From CAVSJR01 sp963728285 (GTDB taxonomy: Bacteria > Actinomycetota > UBA4738 > HRBIN12): DNA of 64,000 nucleotides. The DNA lies in the NCBI GenBank assembly GCA_963728285.1, contig CAVSJR010000002.1:124001-188000 (forward strand), in the 5' to 3' direction. This document shows positions 26,814 through 36,430 of this stretch, in pieces (the first letter of the stretch is position 1; every line of letters begins with the position of its first letter). The notes below the pieces were generated by a model. That model was given only the letters and a program-made list of their open reading frames with translations. It did no database searches and had not been told where the DNA came from. Position numbers and translations under genes: made by a program.

Positions 26814-27677
26814 TCACTCCGTCGCCCAAGCGGGCGCCTCGAATCGGATGTCGGCGGAATCGCAGACCGACTCGTATCCGATGCGCCGGTAGATCTCGTT
26901 GGCCGTCGGGTTCGCGAGGTCGGTGTAGAGGAAGCAGAAGCGCCGTCCGCGACGCAGCAGCCATTCGCTCAGCGACGCCACGAGGGCCGTCGCATAGCCG
27001 CGGCCGCGCAGCTCCCTCGGCGTGAAGACCGGACCGATCCGGATGCCGTTCGGCGTCGCCCCACCGAATCCAGCCATCGACGCCGGGCCGTCGACATCCC
27101 AGAGCCAGAGGCCCTCATCGGCGGCCGCGAGTCGGCGATCGACCATGCGCTCCATGTGCTCGCGGTCGGCCGAGACCGACGTCTCGTCGAGGAAGGCGCC
27201 CACCCAGTCGAGGAGGAGCTCCCGATCCGCGTTCTCCGCCCACCGGGGCCGCCCGGAACACGCGGGAGCGGGACGAACCTGGGTGAGCGAGTAGATCCCC
27301 TGCGTCATGTGGCGCCTCGCGCCGGCGTGCGTCTCCCGAGTCCAGGCCTCGGCGAATCGCTCCGATTCCGGAAGTGCGCCGGTCACGCCCGGAAGCGAGA
27401 TCGATCGCGCACGCACCCCATCGGCCAAAACGGTCAGCGCACCCTCCTCGCGCTCTGCCGAGACGACGGCGTTGAAGGGCGGCGTCATCAGGCCGGCGCA
27501 GACGACCTCGCCGTCGTGCTCAACCAGCCACAGGTATGCCGCCCGATAGGCGTCCGGATGCTCCACGAGCGTGCCTGCGATGCCGAGGATGAGGTTGTGT
27601 CGCGCCTCGTCGGAGAGCAGGAGCGGGCGGGTGCGCTCGAGGAACCGACCCGGCGTCTCCTCGGCCGCGAACTCCAT
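26814..27677 (-). CDS. GNAT-family N-acetyltransferase
   Basis: 287-residue protein with a C-terminal GNAT domain: GIRIGPVFTPRELRGRGYATALVASLSEWLL holds the acetyl-CoA pyrophosphate loop (R-x-x-G-x-A-x2-L), and ANEIYRRIGYESV is the usual final strand. The N-terminal half (EEVVCAGLMTPPFNAVVS-like) looks like a second, degenerate GNAT fold, as in other double-domain actinobacterial acetyltransferases. Stands alone between phoD and the glycosidase-like gene. Substrate unknown. Confidence 0.78.
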   Translation of the reverse strand: MEFAAEETPGRFLERTRPLLLSDEARHNLILGIAGTLVEHPDAYRAAYLWLVEHDGEVVCAGLMTPPFNAVVSAEREEGALTVLADGVRARSISLPGVTGALPESERFAEAWTRETHAGARRHMTQGIYSLTQVRPAPACSGRPRWAENADRELLLDWVGAFLDETSVSADREHMERMVDRRLAAADEGLWLWDVDGPASMAGFGGATPNGIRIGPVFTPRELRGRGYATALVASLSEWLLRRGRRFCFLYTDLANPTANEIYRRIGYESVCDSADIRFEAPAWATE

Positions 27678-27704
27678 CCCCGGATGATAGGAGGCGTCGC
27701 GTGC

Positions 27705-28619
27705 TCAGCCGCTGAAGTAGGGATCGCGCGCGAGGGCCGCGAACGCCTCGATCGCGTCCGGGCGGTCCTGGATCTTCCAATCGCACAGCGTGCTCTCTTC
27801 GGAGTCGTGCTCGAACCACATGATGCCCTTCAAGCGGGCCCAGGCCTTCGCGGTCCGGCCCATCTGCTCGATCCACTCCGCCTTGCTCCAGCCGGGCGTG
27901 GGGTCGTCCCAGGTTCCCACCTCGGTCGCGAGCCACGGCTTGCCCTTCCGCTCCGCGAACTGGTTCGTGACCGCGAAGAGCCGCTCGAAGGTCTCCTTCT
28001 CCGTTCCGTGCCCGGCGTCCGGGCACCAGTTGTAGCCGTCGCAGGCGATGTAGTCGACGTAGTCGTCTCCCGGGTAGTACAGCTCTCCGTCGCCGTCGTC
28101 GTAGGTGCCGTGCGACACGGTGTGCGCCCACTTCACCCCGGGCCCGAGATCGCCCATGACGTCTCGGACGCGGCGAAACGCCGGGGCGAAGTCCGCGGGC
28201 GCCTCGCCCACATCGTCCTCCGGTTCGGCGAAGTAGATCAGGATCCACGGCCTGCGTCCGAAGGGCCGGATGGCCCCGGCCAGCGCCCGCAGATGATCGT
28301 CGTCCGCGCCGGCCGCGACCTCGGCGAACGGGATGGCCGAGCCGTCGTCCTGCAGCGTCTTGAAGCTCGTGACCGGGATCCGGCGCGCGGCCCACGCCGC
28401 CTGCTCCTGGACGTCGGGGAAGAGCTCGGTTCGATGATAGATGCGCTCGTACTTGAGCCGATGCCCGATCGCCGACTCGAGGCTCGCCGTATCGCCGGCG
28501 CAGCCGAGCCCGCACGTCGCGGACGCCGAGGAGCAGCCCGCCGAGCCGACGAGCCCCGCCACGCCCGTGAGCGCCACGCCGGCCGCAGCCGATCGACGAA
28601 GGAACGTCCTTCGATCCAT
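27705..28619 (-). CDS. Tat-exported glycoside hydrolase-like lipoprotein
   Basis: 304 residues. Signal MDRRTFLRRSAAAGVALTGVAGLVGSAGC combines a twin-arginine motif with a lipobox (SAGC), so the protein is probably a folded surface lipoprotein. The mature part looks like a TIM-barrel glycosidase of GH26 type: RPWILIYFAEPEDD, YIACDGYNWCPD and KPWLATEVGTWDDP, where the Glu in ATEVG fits the strand-7 nucleophile. Catalytic acid not certain. A 14-bp palindrome lies 8 bp before the start codon. Substrate unknown. Confidence 0.65.
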   Translation of the reverse strand: MDRRTFLRRSAAAGVALTGVAGLVGSAGCSSASATCGLGCAGDTASLESAIGHRLKYERIYHRTELFPDVQEQAAWAARRIPVTSFKTLQDDGSAIPFAEVAAGADDDHLRALAGAIRPFGRRPWILIYFAEPEDDVGEAPADFAPAFRRVRDVMGDLGPGVKWAHTVSHGTYDDGDGELYYPGDDYVDYIACDGYNWCPDAGHGTEKETFERLFAVTNQFAERKGKPWLATEVGTWDDPTPGWSKAEWIEQMGRTAKAWARLKGIMWFEHDSEESTLCDWKIQDRPDAIEAFAALARDPYFSG

Positions 28620-28626
28620 CGAGCGC

Positions 28627-28640
28627 CCCGCACGTGCGGG
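28627..28640. promoter_or_regulatory. 14-bp palindrome in the leader of the glycosidase-like gene
   Basis: CCCGCACGTGCGGG, a perfect palindrome ending 8 bp before the ATG at 28619. It could be an operator, or an mRNA hairpin covering the ribosome site, which otherwise lacks a good Shine-Dalgarno. Confidence 0.35.
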
Positions 28641-28756
28641 ACTGCGCGGCGGCGGACGACACCTGGTCCGGAGGCGGGGAGGGCACAAGCCGTATGCTGC
28701 CAAACGAGGGCACCGCGCGACACGGTCTCCCGGTTCCCATCTCCGCGCCGTTCGGA

Positions 28757-29377
28757 CTACGACCTCGCGGGCGGGGTCCTCAGGAAACCCTCGAGCTGCA
28801 GGAGCAGCCTCTTTCGCTCCGGTCCTCCCCCGTAGCCGCCGACGGCCCCGCCGGCCGGGAGCACCCGGTGACACGGCACGACCACGGGGATCGGGTTGGC
28901 GCCGAGGGCATTGCCGATCGCCCTCGCCGCTCGGGGGCTGCCGACCTGGGCGGCCAGGTCGCCGTAGGTCCGCACGGACCCGTAGGGGATCTTGGCCGCG
29001 GCGCGGAGCGTCTTGGCGCCGAAGCCACGGACGAGCGAGTAGTCCACCGGTACATCGAACGTTCGGCGCCGGCGCTCGAAGTACTCCTCCAGCTCGCGGC
29101 GGATCTCATCGGTCGCCCCCGCCGACTCCAGCACGCGAGGAGAGAGCCGCCGGGCGAGCTCCTCGAGCACGGCCTCGCGATCCTCGCCCTCGAACGCGAC
29201 TCGCACGAGGCCCCGATCGGTGACGGCGACCAGAAGGCTCCCGATCGGAGAATCCATCGTCCCGACCGCGACATCGAGGATCCCCCGCTCCCGTGCGGCC
29301 CGCTCGAGCGCGTCGCTCGCCGAGCGCGACCGCGCGTCCGCTCCGTTCGCCAGGCGCTTCAGGTCCCGTGCGTTCAT
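28757..29377 (-). CDS. ogt: methylated-DNA-protein-cysteine methyltransferase
   Basis: 206-residue suicide DNA repair protein that takes the alkyl group from O6-alkylguanine or O4-alkylthymine. C-terminal domain: IPYGSVRTYGDLAAQVGSPRAARAIGNALGANPIPVVVPCHRVL, with acceptor Cys in PCHRV, the preceding helix-turn-helix with the arginine finger (SPRAAR), and GGYGGGPERKRLLLQLEG. The start ATG 29377 overlaps the stop of the upstream sigma-factor gene by four bases. The first 30 residues (NARDLKRLANGADARSRSASDALER) are an extra N-terminal helix not seen in standard Ogt. Confidence 0.92.
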   Translation of the reverse strand: MNARDLKRLANGADARSRSASDALERAARERGILDVAVGTMDSPIGSLLVAVTDRGLVRVAFEGEDREAVLEELARRLSPRVLESAGATDEIRRELEEYFERRRRTFDVPVDYSLVRGFGAKTLRAAAKIPYGSVRTYGDLAAQVGSPRAARAIGNALGANPIPVVVPCHRVLPAGGAVGGYGGGPERKRLLLQLEGFLRTPPARS

Positions 29378-29916
29378 GTCGCCTCCATCGTGGTTCGCAG
29401 CTTCCTCATCCCCTGGAACACGTTCGCGCGCGCCGTCTCCTCGGAGCATCCCATCAGCTCCGCGATCTCGGAGTAGGAGCGATCCAGCACGTGGCGGTGG
29501 ACCACCGCGGCGCGTTGGCGCGGCGGGAGCTCCCGGACCGCCGACCAGAGCGGATCCGAGGCATCGACCTCGAGCGCCGTCTCCGCGGCATCCGCCCGCC
29601 GGTCCGCCGTCACGCGGACGGCGTCGTCGTCCGGCAGCGGGCGCCGGGCGCGGTCGCGCCCCGCGTCGATGGCCTTGCGCGTGGCGATCGTCAGGATCCA
29701 TGAGCGGAGGTTCCTCGCATCGCGCAATCGCGGATACGCTCGCAGCGCCGACAGGAACGTCTCCTGGAAGCAGTCGTCCGCCTCTGCGGGGCCGACCGCG
29801 GCGAGGAGGAACCGGTACACGATCGTGCGCTGTTCCTCGAGGAAGCTCTGGAACGGGGGAACGCCTGGGGCCGCAGCGGTCCCCCGCCGGCCTGCCCGCT
29901 CCTCCGTCGTGGTCAT
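29374..29916 (-). CDS. ECF sigma factor coupled to ogt
   Basis: 180-residue group IV sigma factor: region 2 FLLAAVGPAEADDCFQETFLSALRAYPRLRDARNLRSWILTIATRKAIDAGR and region 4 LPPRQRAAVVHRHVLDRSYSEIAELMGCSEETARANVFQGMRKLR. Start ATG 29916 has GGTGAGG upstream. The ATGA overlap with ogt means the sigma factor and the repair gene are made together, suggesting a DNA-alkylation or related stress regulon (inference). No anti-sigma gene is evident; the 41-residue product upstream is the only candidate partner. Confidence 0.85.
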   Translation of the reverse strand: MTTTEERAGRRGTAAAPGVPPFQSFLEEQRTIVYRFLLAAVGPAEADDCFQETFLSALRAYPRLRDARNLRSWILTIATRKAIDAGRDRARRPLPDDDAVRVTADRRADAAETALEVDASDPLWSAVRELPPRQRAAVVHRHVLDRSYSEIAELMGCSEETARANVFQGMRKLRTTMEAT

Positions 29917-29932
29917 CGCCTCACCATCGTCG

Positions 29933-30058
29933 CTAGCGGAGACGCCGATGAAGCCCGGCGAACCCGTCGCGGAATCGCTGGAGGTCCCGCACCGCCCGCC
30001 GCCGCTCCCGCTCGTCCAGCGGCTGATCGTAGGGCCCCGGAATGTCGTGATCGCGCAT
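29933..30058 (-). CDS. 41-residue charged protein before the ECF sigma gene
   Basis: MRDHDIPGPYDQPLDERERR, then an Arg-rich helix (AVRDLQRFRDGFAGLHRRLR) and stop. A strong GGAGGGGAGGGG Shine-Dalgarno immediately precedes the ATG and the stop lies 16 bp before the sigma-factor start, so it opens the operon. Too small for a ZAS anti-sigma factor and lacking Cys/His pairs. It may be a small regulator or a leader ORF that sets sigma-factor translation. Confidence 0.5.
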   Translation of the reverse strand: MRDHDIPGPYDQPLDERERRRAVRDLQRFRDGFAGLHRRLR

Positions 30059-30175
30059 GTCCCCTCCCCTCCCCGCGGCGAGCCACGTCGCCGCCGTCCC
30101 TCATGAAACGGAGTCGGGCGGCGCCCTGTGAAACCGCCGGTCCATTCCACGGCCGGGATCATCCGCCTCGCGGCA

Positions 30176-31531
30176 TCAGAGCAGGCCGTTGACGAGGAGC
30201 CCGGCGAGGCCGCTGGCCGCGACGACCGGCACGATCCCGACGCGAAATCGCTGCATCGCGACGAAGGCGCCGACGGCCACCGCCACGGCGAAGGGAATCA
30301 CGGACGACCAGACGGGGACCGGCACCGGCCCGCCGAAGACCTCGATCGTGTCGACCCGCTCGAAGAGCGTGGCGACGGCGAACGAGACGCCGAGGTTGGC
30401 GATGACCCCGACGACCGCGGCCGTGACGGTGGACAGCGCCGCCGCCAGTCGCACGTTGCCGCGGAGCCGCTCGATGTAGGGGGCGCCGAGGAAGATCCAG
30501 AGGAAGCACGGGGCGAACGTCGCCCACGTCGCCACCGCCGCGCCGAGCATCCCCGCGACCACCGGCGAGAGGCCGCCGGGGTTCTGGAACGCCCCGACGA
30601 ACCCGACGAACTCGACCACCATGATCAGCGGCCCGGGCGTCGTCTCCGCCAGGCCCAGGCCGACCACCATCTGGCCGGGCAGCAGCCAGCCGTAGTGAAC
30701 GACGGCCGCCTGGTTGATGTAGGCCAGGACCGCGTAGGCACCGCCGAAGGTGACGAGCGCCGCCCGGCTGAAGAACCACGCCTCCTCGGTCAGCGTGTCC
30801 GCGGGACCGCGGATCGCGGCGACAAGCGCCAGCGGGAGGAGCCACGCCGACAGGCCCACCGCGAGCACCGCGAGCGCGCGACGCGTCGACGGCTTCGTGT
30901 GCTCCGCCGGCGGGGCATCGTCGCGAAGCGCCACCCGTTCGTGCTCCTCCAATTCCCGGCCGACGCCGGCCGTGAAGGCCGACGGGCGGATGCGCTCTCC
31001 GAGGAGCCCGATGACCGCCGCGGCGATGACGATCACGGGAAACGGCACGTGGAGAAGGAAGATTGCGACGAATGCCGCCACGGCGACGCCCACCATGATG
31101 CCGTTGGCCAGCGCCGTGCGGCCGATGCGAATCGTCGCGGCCGCGACGATCGCGATGACGGCGGGGGCGAGCCCGGAGAAGATCCCCGCCACCCAGCCCA
31201 CGTCGCCGTGCTCGGCGTACAGCCACGACAGCCCGAGGATGATGAAGAAGCTCGGGAGCACGAACGCGATGCCGGCGACCAGTCCGCCCCGCACCTTGTG
31301 GAGCAGCCACCCGATGTAGATCGCGAGCTGCTGCGCCTCGGGGCCCGGCAGCAGCATGCAGAAGTTGAGCGCGTGAAGGAATCGCCCGTTGCTCACCCAC
31401 CGGCGCTTGTCCACCAGCTCGTCGTGCATGATGGCGATCTGCCCCGTCGGACCGCCGAAGTTGATGAACCCGAGCTTCACCCAGAAGCGAGCGGCATCGC
31501 GAAAGTCGACGCCGTGCTCCGCCGCCTCCAT
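30176..31531 (-). CDS. chrA: chromate transporter, long ChrA type
   Basis: 451-residue integral membrane protein with two homologous halves, each opening with the CHR motif: FWVKLGFINFGGPTGQIAIMHDELV and FFSRAALVTFGGAYAVLAYINQ. LPGPEAQQLAIYIGW and ETTPGPLIMVVEF are the paired proline-glycine motifs, and FAPCFLWIFLGAPYIERLR follows. ChrA expels chromate (and sulfate) from the cell. Start ATG 31531 has GGGAG six bases upstream and lies 13 bp after the UPF0182 stop, so they may be cotranscribed. Substrate is inferred from family only. Confidence 0.88.
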   Translation of the reverse strand: MEAAEHGVDFRDAARFWVKLGFINFGGPTGQIAIMHDELVDKRRWVSNGRFLHALNFCMLLPGPEAQQLAIYIGWLLHKVRGGLVAGIAFVLPSFFIILGLSWLYAEHGDVGWVAGIFSGLAPAVIAIVAAATIRIGRTALANGIMVGVAVAAFVAIFLLHVPFPVIVIAAAVIGLLGERIRPSAFTAGVGRELEEHERVALRDDAPPAEHTKPSTRRALAVLAVGLSAWLLPLALVAAIRGPADTLTEEAWFFSRAALVTFGGAYAVLAYINQAAVVHYGWLLPGQMVVGLGLAETTPGPLIMVVEFVGFVGAFQNPGGLSPVVAGMLGAAVATWATFAPCFLWIFLGAPYIERLRGNVRLAAALSTVTAAVVGVIANLGVSFAVATLFERVDTIEVFGGPVPVPVWSSVIPFAVAVAVGAFVAMQRFRVGIVPVVAASGLAGLLVNGLL

Positions 31532-31544
31532 CCCGTGCTCCCGG

Positions 31545-34492
31545 TCAGGGCGTCGCCGAGCCCGTCGGCGTGGAGGTGGAGCCGGTCGGAGGGGTCGTCG
31601 GCCCGCTCGTCGGCGCGGCCGCGGCGCCGCCACCACCGCCACCACCGCCACCTCCCGAGTTCACGCGCGACGCCACCTCGTCGGCGTGCTTCAGCAGCTG
31701 CTGTGCCCGATCGAGCTCCTCCTGATACCCGGCGAGATCGCCGGCCCGCAACGCCTCGTTCGCTCGCTCGAAGGCGTCCAGCGCCTGCGTGATGAGCTGC
31801 GAGATCTGCTGCTCGGCGTTCCCCGCGGGCTGTTGGCCGCCGTCCTCCTCCGGCGCGACCTGGCCGATGAACGAGTCGGCCAGCGCCTCCTCGAGCGTCG
31901 CTCCCAGCCCGACGCGGCCGCCGTTGACCACGATGACGCGCTTCAGCTCCGGAATCGCGTTCTCGCCGGAGGATTGAATGTAGACCGGCTGCACGTACAG
32001 CATCGCGTCCTCGATGGGGATCACGAGGAAGTCGCCGAACAGGACCTGCGATCCGCCCTGATCGAACAGGGAGCGTTCCTGGGAGAAGCGAGCGTCCTGG
32101 TTGATGCGGGCGAACACCTGCTGCGGGCCGTCGACGTTGCGCCCGCTCGGGAACTCATAGTTCACGATCGTCCCGTAGCCGGTCGGATCGGAATTCGCCG
32201 CCATCCATGCCACCATGTTCTGGCGTCCCTGCGGCGTGAACGGGAGGATCAGGGTGAACGTCTCGACTTCGTTTCCCGGAAGCTTCATCAGCACGTAGTA
32301 GGGCGCGAGGTTGAGGTTCGACGTCGTCTGTCCGGTGGCGGAGATGCCCGTCGTCACGGTGGGGTCCGTGGGCACCGCCCAGAAATCCTGCTTCTGATAG
32401 AAGACCTCGGGGTCGGTCACGTGGTAGTTGGCGAATTGCGCGGCCTGGATCTGGAAGAGGTTCTCCGGATAGCGGAAGTGTTCACGAAGCGTCGCCGGCA
32501 CCTGGTCGCCCGACGTGAACAGGTCGGGGAAGGCCTTGTCCCACACCTGGATGATGGGGTCGTTGGGGTCGGTGATGTAGTAGGACATCGAGCCGTTGTA
32601 GGCGTCGACCACGACCTTCACCGAGTTCCGGATGTAGTTCGCCGTCCCCTGCATCGCTCCCTGTGGAGCATCGGGACTGCGGGTCGCCTCGGCGAGGTTC
32701 GTCTCCTCCGAGTACGGGTAGTCGTCCGTGGTCGTGTAGGCGTCCCAGATCCACACGATCCGCCCGTCGACTACTGCGGCGTAGGGGTCGCCGTCGAACG
32801 CAAGGAACGGCGCCACCCTGCTCACCCGCTCCTCGATGCTCCGATAGAGCATGATCCGGCTGTCCGAGTTGATCAGCCCGGAGATCAGCAGGTTCACGTC
32901 GCGATAACGGTAGGCGAACAGCGCCCGCTGCAGGAGGTTCCCCAGGGGGATCCCTCCCGTCCCCCTGTACGTCGTGGTGACCTGCTGTTCATCGTTGCCG
33001 GGCGCTCCCTGATAATCGAGCTCCTCCGCCCCCGTCTTGACGACCACGAACGGCACGTCCTCCTGGGCCTCCCCGAAGTAAATGCGGGGCTGCGTCCCGG
33101 GGCCGCTCAGCCTCGGTTCGCCGATGGGCGGAATGTCGCGAAGGGAGAACTCGGGAGCTCCCTCGGGGGACGCAATGTTCACGCGCGACGCCACCGCGCC
33201 GAAGCCGTGGGTGTACACGAGGTGCTCGTTCTGCCACGTGCGGCCGCCCTCCGGGATCCCCTCCTGACTGATCTCGCGCGCCGAGATCATCAGCATCCGT
33301 CGTTGGCCGTCGAGGTCGTAGCGGTCCACGTCGACGTCGGCGAACTCGTAGTACTGGCGGATCCGCTGCAGAGACTCGTAGTTCTGCCGCAGCACGCTCG
33401 GCCGCCAGAGCCGGATGTTGGAGATGGTCCCGGGGTTCGCGGCGACGTCCTCGGGCGTCACCTCCGGCGACACGTCTCGCTGTTGCTGCTCGATCGGCTC
33501 GAGCGCGAACGCCTCGCGCGTCGCCTCGATGTTTCGCTCGATGTACGGACGTTCCCGTTGCAGCTCCTGCGGCGCCACCGACAGCCGCTGAACGCCCGCG
33601 GGGATCAGCGCGCCGGCGATGATCGACACGAGCGCCAGCAGGCCCGACGCCGATCACCGGCAAGCGCCCATCCCTTGAACCGGATGTTGACGAGGAACAG
33701 GACCGCACACACGATCGCGATCAGCATCAAGAGGTTCAGCGCCGGCAGCTGGGCCTGGACGTCGGTGTAGGACGCGCCCGTGACGACGCCTCGCTGCGAT
33801 ACGAGCAGGTCGAACCGTCCCAGGTAATAGCCCCAGGCCTTCACGAGCACGATCAGCCCGAGCAGCACCGACAGATGCACCTTCACCTGGGGCGTGACCT
33901 TGTCCGACAGCCCGGGCGCCTGCGGCCGGATCCCGCCCCACAGGTAATGCGCGATCGCGACGAGGACCGTCACGCCGACGAGCGCCGAGAACAGCCATCC
34001 CTGCACGAAATGCAACCAGGGGAGGCTGAAGACGTAGAAGGCGACATCTCGATGAAACTGCGGATCGAGCCGTCCGAACGACACGCCCGACGAGTTGCGC
34101 CACAAGAGGAACGCGTGCCACTGCGACGCGGCGCCGATCCCCACGAACAGGGCGAGCACCCCCGCGAGCAGCGGGAGGAGCCAGCGAAGGGACGGCTCGA
34201 GCGCGACCCGATAGCGCTCGATCATCTCCTGCTCCAGCGAGACGGCGTGGAACGGGGGCTTCAGGCGGCGAACGATCAGGAGGTTCACGTAGAGCAGTCC
34301 GAAGAAGACCAGTCCGAAGACGAACCCGAGGAGGCTCTTCGTCCCGAGCACCTTCAGGAAGACGCTCGAGAGGCCGACCTCCCGATACCACAACAGGTCG
34401 ATGAAGAAGCCGGAGAACACCGAGAAGAGGACCAGGACGCCGACGACCACCGCGAGGGCGATGATGAACGCTCGGCGGCGGCCGGTGGGCAT
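31545..34492 (-). CDS. UPF0182 large membrane protein (two inserted bases near 33637 and 33651)
   Basis: About 981 residues after correction, the normal size for UPF0182. N-terminal seven-helix membrane region (MPTGRRRAFIIALAVVVGVLVLF, LLWYREVGLSSVFLKVLGTK, FHRDVAFYVFSLPWLHFVQGWLF), then a large extracytoplasmic domain (RPYIERNIEATREAF, GTANYIRNSVKVVVDAYNGSMSYYITDPNDPI, YPENLFQIQA), and a C-terminal Gln/Glu-rich helix and Gly-, Thr-Pro-rich tail. Frame breaks at GWAL / PVIGVG / LLALVSII; removing a T near 33651 and a C near 33637 restores the family sequence KGWALPVIGVGLLALVS. Family function unknown. Confidence 0.85.
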
Positions 34493-34574
34493 CCGAGCTA
34501 TCGGTACGGCCACTGCGCTGATGTCCCCCCTGCCGGAGCGGCCCAGCCTATCACCGGCCCTCGGATTCAGAGGG

Positions 34575-35600
34575 TCAGCGTTCGGCCGGCGACGGCAGGG
34601 GCGGGGCGTCGGCGACGCCGCCCTGCGCCTCGAGGAACGACACCGCTCGATCGAACGAAGCCACCGGCACGAGCCGGAGGCCCGGCACGGCGACCGCGCG
34701 GGCGGCCGCCATATCCTCGACGGGCACGAGGAGCTCGGAGGCGCCGACCCCGTCGGCCGCCAGGACCTTGTCCTCGATGCCGCCGATGGGGCCCACCGTG
34801 CCATCGGGAGCGATCGTCCCGGTCCCGGCGATCGTTCGCCCATCGGTGAGGTCTCCCGGGGTGAGGGCGTCATAGAGGCCCAGGGCCCACATGAGCCCGG
34901 CCGAGGGACCGCCCACGTCGCCGGAGCGGATCGACACGTCGAACGGGAAGTCGTCGATCATCGAGACGCCGACGAGCGGCTCGGTCGAGCCGCCGCACGG
35001 TTGGCGGACGAGCCTGATCTCCTCATCCCGGGTCTTCCCGAGCGGCCGCACGACGAACGTCAAAGCCTTCCCCGACGGGATCGATTCGATGGCCCGGCTC
35101 GCGGCCGTCGCATCACGGATGGGATCGCCGTTGATCTCGAGCACGACGTCGCCCGGGAACAGCTTGCCGTCGGCCGAGCATCCCGGGACCGTCGCGCGGA
35201 TGAGCGAGCCTTTGCCGTGGGCATGCCGATACGCGCGGAGCGCATCGAGCACGACGCTCGTCGCGTCGATCTTGCTCTGGTCCATCTGCGAGATCGCGCG
35301 CCGATCCTCTTGCGCGCGCGTTTCGCCCTCGGGAAAGAGCTGGTCGCTGGCCACGACGTGCTCGTCGGGATTCAGCCAGGCGAGGAGCGCTCCCACGCCC
35401 GTGACCTGTCGAAACTCGACGGTCGTCATCACGAACCGGCCGTCGGACTGAAACACGGGGGGCCCGTCGACGCTGATGAGCGGCTGGACCTCCCGTGCCG
35501 GGCCCGGCCCGAGCGCGTAGTACGGCAGCGGCACGAACCCGGCGATGAAGACCGCCACGATCGCGACGGCCAGGGGAACGTAGGGAAGGGCTCTCCTCAT
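34575..35600 (-). CDS. PDZ-domain, Lon-like (S16) membrane protease, YlbL type
   Basis: 341 residues: one N-terminal transmembrane anchor (YVPLAVAIVAVFIAGFVPLPYYALGPG), a PDZ domain (DGKLFPGDVVLEINGDPIRDATAAS) and a Lon proteolytic domain with the catalytic dyad Ser233 in GGPSAGLMWALGLYD and Lys278 in GGIEDKVLAA. The fold resembles the DUF/S16 proteases that act outside the membrane. Lies next to the UPF0182 gene on the same strand, an arrangement often seen in actinobacteria, which hints at joint action on envelope proteins (inference). Confidence 0.85.
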   Translation of the reverse strand: MRRALPYVPLAVAIVAVFIAGFVPLPYYALGPGPAREVQPLISVDGPPVFQSDGRFVMTTVEFRQVTGVGALLAWLNPDEHVVASDQLFPEGETRAQEDRRAISQMDQSKIDATSVVLDALRAYRHAHGKGSLIRATVPGCSADGKLFPGDVVLEINGDPIRDATAASRAIESIPSGKALTFVVRPLGKTRDEEIRLVRQPCGGSTEPLVGVSMIDDFPFDVSIRSGDVGGPSAGLMWALGLYDALTPGDLTDGRTIAGTGTIAPDGTVGPIGGIEDKVLAADGVGASELLVPVEDMAAARAVAVPGLRLVPVASFDRAVSFLEAQGGVADAPPLPSPAER

Positions 35601-35740
35601 GCGGGAGCAATCCTACGGTTCACCTCCGCGATCGCCGTCGGAACCCCGCGGCCGTCCCCTCGGTCCGGATGGTGTGAAGGCGTCCTGAGATCGAACGTGT
35701 GGTCGGTCGAGGGGCTAGGCTGGTCATCGGGGGTGGACGC

Positions 35741-35929
35741 ATGTGGGTCGTGGTGATGCTGGTCATCGCGTCGCTGGTAGCGGCCGGCGTCTACTGGGTC
35801 TCGCTCGCCACCCTTCCCGAGGACGACGTCCTCGAGGAGCGGGCGGACCGATGGAGGGAGCGGCTCGATGACCTCGGGCTCTCGCCGGAGCGCCTCCGGC
35901 CCCTGCTGGACGGCCTCACACCCGCCTGA
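35741..35929 (+). CDS. small membrane protein, possibly the N-terminal part of a frameshifted gene
   Basis: 62 residues: transmembrane helix MWVVVMLVIASLVAAGVYWVSL followed by a charged helical segment (EERADRWRERLDDLGLSPERLRPLLDGL). Start ATG 35741 has GGGGGTGG upstream. The stop falls within a stretch whose +2 frame continues the helix as RLRELGSRVENLGSRVEDLARR, so this and the next entry may be one gene split by one lost base. Confidence 0.5.
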   Translation: MWVVVMLVIASLVAAGVYWVSLATLPEDDVLEERADRWRERLDDLGLSPERLRPLLDGLTPA

Positions 35930-36426
35930 GGGAACTCGGGTCCAGGGTCGAAAACCTCGGCTCCCGGGTCGAGGACCTCGCTCGCCGCCGGGGCTGGCGC
36001 AACGAACGCCCCGAACCGGTGATCGATGCCCCGCTACCGCCGAAGGAAGGCTCGGCGGGCGCGGCCCCCATCCTCCCGGCGGCGGCCGTGGCCGTGGAGA
36101 CGGCGCACGTGACCTCGAGCTCGGCGCTCGAGGCTCCTCCCGTCGGACGACCGTGGCGGCTTCGTCGCCCCCGGTGGTCGTGGCCGGGGCCGAGGGACGA
36201 GGGCGCCGTCACGACGCCGGACGATGCCCCGGCCGATGACGTCGCGGACGCCGATGGGGTGCTCTACGTGCCCGTGGTGGTGGATCAGCCCGATGCCCAC
36301 AGCCGGCTGTTCGGGCTGCTCGGCATCGTCGTCCTCGTGATGGTCGCGGGCGGCATCCTCGCGCTCGGCGTCTGGCAGTCGATCCACCTCATCGTGCGCA
36401 TCATCGACGGCGTCGCGGGCGCGTAG
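35926..36426 (+). CDS. coiled-coil/membrane protein, downstream part
   Basis: Open frame of 167 codons without an ATG at its 5' end; the first good start is GTG 36019. The sequence begins LRELGSRVENLGSRVEDLARRRGW (a short coiled coil), then a Pro/Ala-rich linker, and ends with DADGVLYVPVVVDQPDAHSRLFGLLGIVVLVMVAGGILALGVWQSIHL, one membrane helix. Fits as the continuation of the gene starting at 35741. No family recognised. Stops 4 bp before the mreB stop on the opposite strand. Confidence 0.45.
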   Translation: MRELGSRVENLGSRVEDLARRRGWRNERPEPVIDAPLPPKEGSAGAAPILPAAAVAVETAHVTSSSALEAPPVGRPWRLRRPRWSWPGPRDEGAVTTPDDAPADDVADADGVLYVPVVVDQPDAHSRLFGLLGIVVLVMVAGGILALGVWQSIHLIVRIIDGVAGA

Positions 36427-36430
36427 CGCC

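Noticed and set aside
30128..31792. 554-codon frame rich in Arg, Asp and His antisense to chrA
   Set aside because: A shadow frame; the membrane segments and CHR motifs are on the minus strand.
31389..33770. 793-codon frame antisense to UPF0182
   Set aside because: Composition is noise; UPF0182 signature sequence lies on the other strand.
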